7,380 nt of DNA from Candidatus Thorarchaeota archaeon MP11T_1 (GTDB taxonomy: Archaea; Asgardarchaeota; Thorarchaeia; Thorarchaeales; Thorarchaeaceae): assembly GCA_002825515.1 (NCBI GenBank), contig PJET01000200.1, forward strand, positions 1 through 7,380, in the 5' to 3' direction. Position 1 is the first letter of the stretch. The number at the start of each line of letters is the position of its first letter. A model generated the notes under the pieces. The model saw nothing but the letters and a program-made list of their open reading frames with translations, made no database searches and was not told the DNA's origin. Made by a program: the position numbers and the translations under genes. Shown here in pieces: positions 6,109-7,380 of the stretch.

Positions 6109-7380
6109 ATGATGGTTGTTGTGTTCATCTTCCTTGCTTGGCTCTTTGTAAGTCCAATCAACTGGCTTTTTGGAACTCCGATTTTTCAATTCCCTTCAGT
6201 TGCTCCATTAATCCTCGACATTCTAGTGATTGTGCCAATTTTGTGGTATCTTGTGCGAAAATGGCTTGATGTTATGACCCGAAGAAGTAGCGGGCCTGCT
6301 GCAGGTATTGATACTGTTGAACCTGGTGGTGGTAAGCCTGAGCCCGGTGATGAATGGGGTTTAGCTTCAAGACCTTATACACCACAGACTCCAGATATGG
6401 TTTCAGGACCCAAATCTGAAATTCGAGAAGCCCCCTTTGGTTTGGATGAAGGCTTCTTTGTTAAGATGCCTGATATTGATACAGGAGAAGAACTATTTGA
6501 TTTAGAGAAGTTAAGAAAGCGAGCAATGATAAGAGCTAGAGTTTCATCTGGTGGTTGGGTCAAGAAGCGGGTGAGCTCAAGAGCAGTTGGCTCTCTCAAA
6601 TCCACTGACACTATGAAACATGGTAGACCTTTCCGTTCAAGAAAACCAATGAGGGAGGTAGGGAGTATACACATCCCATCTACAGTAATGGCTGCTATTG
6701 CCAGAACCGGGCGCAAATCTGATGGTCCTATCAAAATAACAAAAGATGATATTCGGGAGAGTGTTTTTACAGGTAGAACTCCCTTGACAATCATCCTTGT
6801 GATCGACGTCAGTCTTTCAATGAAAGGTAGCATGGAACAGGTCCGAGAATTCCTTGAAAGGATTGAGAGTGAAACACGAGGATCCAAAGACCGCACTGGA
6901 ATTATTGCCTTCAAGGATAGTGGTGCGGTTGAGATCCAAGCACCAACAACCAATTGGAATAAAATCTATAGAGCGCTGGGACGCTTAAGAATCTCGGGAC
7001 TTACTCCCCTCGCTGAGGCATTAAAGAAGTCTCTTGATACTATCAGAAGAGAACGTATGAGGAATAATGACATAGAACCGCTCTTAATCCTTATTTCAGA
7101 TTTCTCTCCTAATATTCCACTAGCACAATCAGTTGGTCCTGGTGATGAGAGGTTCACACCTGTTCAAGATCTCGTACGTACTGCACGTCTGGTTCGCAAA
7201 GCAAAAGTTAGACTAGCTGCTGTTAATGTCGACCCCGAACAATCAAAATGGCCTAAGTTCCTGAAACGTCCATACCATGAAGCCCTTGAGTTAGCTGCAA
7301 TGTTAAGAATGAAAAAGGAAGGATTGCACGATCCAATTGAAGCAATTCTACGAGTGGATGAATTTCGAAAAACCTTTGGT
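6109..7380 (+). CDS. Membrane-anchored ChlD-like VWA-domain protein (partial, runs off right edge)
   Basis: The frame is open to the window end; 424 residues are seen from ATG 6109. Two hydrophobic segments come first (about residues 1-16, and 34-50 with ILDILVIVPILWYLV), forming an N-terminal hairpin that should leave the rest in the cytosol. A Gly/Pro-rich linker (about 60-110) follows, then a ChlD-like C-terminal region: basic R/S-rich stretch, HGRPFRSRKP, IPSTVMAAIARTG, ITKDDIRESVFTGRTP, and a VWA domain with a complete MIDAS: DVSLS (D233, S235, S237), T299 in SGLTPLAEAL, and D331 in SDFSP. The order matches the D subunit of Mg/Co-chelatase, but the AAA domain of ChlD is absent and replaced by the membrane hairpin. 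It sits directly after the ChlI-like gene and is surely its partner. The start is uncertain: ATG 6109 is canonical, while ATT 6085 (giving MKGTIIAVMM) has a near-perfect ribosome binding site. The C terminus is unknown. Confidence 0.85.
   Translation, partial: MMVVVFIFLAWLFVSPINWLFGTPIFQFPSVAPLILDILVIVPILWYLVRKWLDVMTRRSSGPAAGIDTVEPGGGKPEPGDEWGLASRPYTPQTPDMVSGPKSEIREAPFGLDEGFFVKMPDIDTGEELFDLEKLRKRAMIRARVSSGGWVKKRVSSRAVGSLKSTDTMKHGRPFRSRKPMREVGSIHIPSTVMAAIARTGRKSDGPIKITKDDIRESVFTGRTPLTIILVIDVSLSMKGSMEQVREFLERIESETRGSKDRTGIIAFKDSGAVEIQAPTTNWNKIYRALGRLRISGLTPLAEALKKSLDTIRRERMRNNDIEPLLILISDFSPNIPLAQSVGPGDERFTPVQDLVRTARLVRKAKVRLAAVNVDPEQSKWPKFLKRPYHEALELAAMLRMKKEGLHDPIEAILRVDEFRKTFG

Noticed and set aside
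6375..6953. 192-codon open frame on the minus strand
   Set aside because: Antisense to the VWA protein, whose MIDAS and ChlD motifs show the plus strand is coding.

Overview
The window looks like a chromosomal stretch from an archaeon, most likely an Asgard archaeon. The main reason is a clear Snf7/ESCRT-III homologue at about 1063-1728. Supporting signs are archaeal-type genes (Mrp/NBP35-like ATPase, HAD-IB PSPase-like phosphatase, an archaeal-style IMPase/FBPase-family protein), Shine-Dalgarno sequences of the GGTGATC type, and AT-rich TATA-like boxes placed for archaeal promoters. A Thorarchaeia-like source would fit, but that is inference; no rRNA or other phylogenetic marker is present.

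Layout. Minus strand, left edge: the first 24 codons of an Mrp/NBP35-like P-loop ATPase (1-74, runs off the window), preceded by an inositol-monophosphatase-superfamily gene (134-946). A divergent intergenic region (947-1050) holds a perfect 7-bp-arm palindrome. Plus strand: the ESCRT-III gene, then a HAD-IB phosphatase (about 1768-2415), probably one transcript. The HAD gene overlaps tail-to-tail by 23 bp with a minus-strand CaCA-type cation exchanger (2393-3559). Upstream of that, same strand, is threonine synthase (3628 to about 4794). A second short divergent promoter region separates threonine synthase from a plus-strand pair: a ChlI/BchI-type AAA+ ATPase (4871-6064) and a ChlD-like VWA protein with an N-terminal two-helix membrane hairpin (from about 6085/6109 to beyond the right edge).

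How genes may work together. The AAA+ and VWA proteins are homologues of the I and D subunits of Mg/Co-chelatase and almost certainly form one complex, here apparently tethered to the membrane. No large chelatase subunit (ChlH/CobN) is visible, so a metal-insertion role is only one possibility. The ESCRT-III protein would act in membrane remodelling or division with a Vps4-type ATPase encoded elsewhere. The phosphatase, threonine synthase and exchanger look like housekeeping genes.

No stretch above 300 bases lacks a gene. I saw no tRNA, rRNA, CRISPR array, insertion sequence or integration site. The points most worth a second look are the membrane-anchored split ChlI/ChlD pair, the nine-A tract and unusual start signals at their junction, the ESCRT-III gene with a MIM1-like tail and its palindromic promoter, and the IMPase-family protein lacking a metal-binding aspartate.
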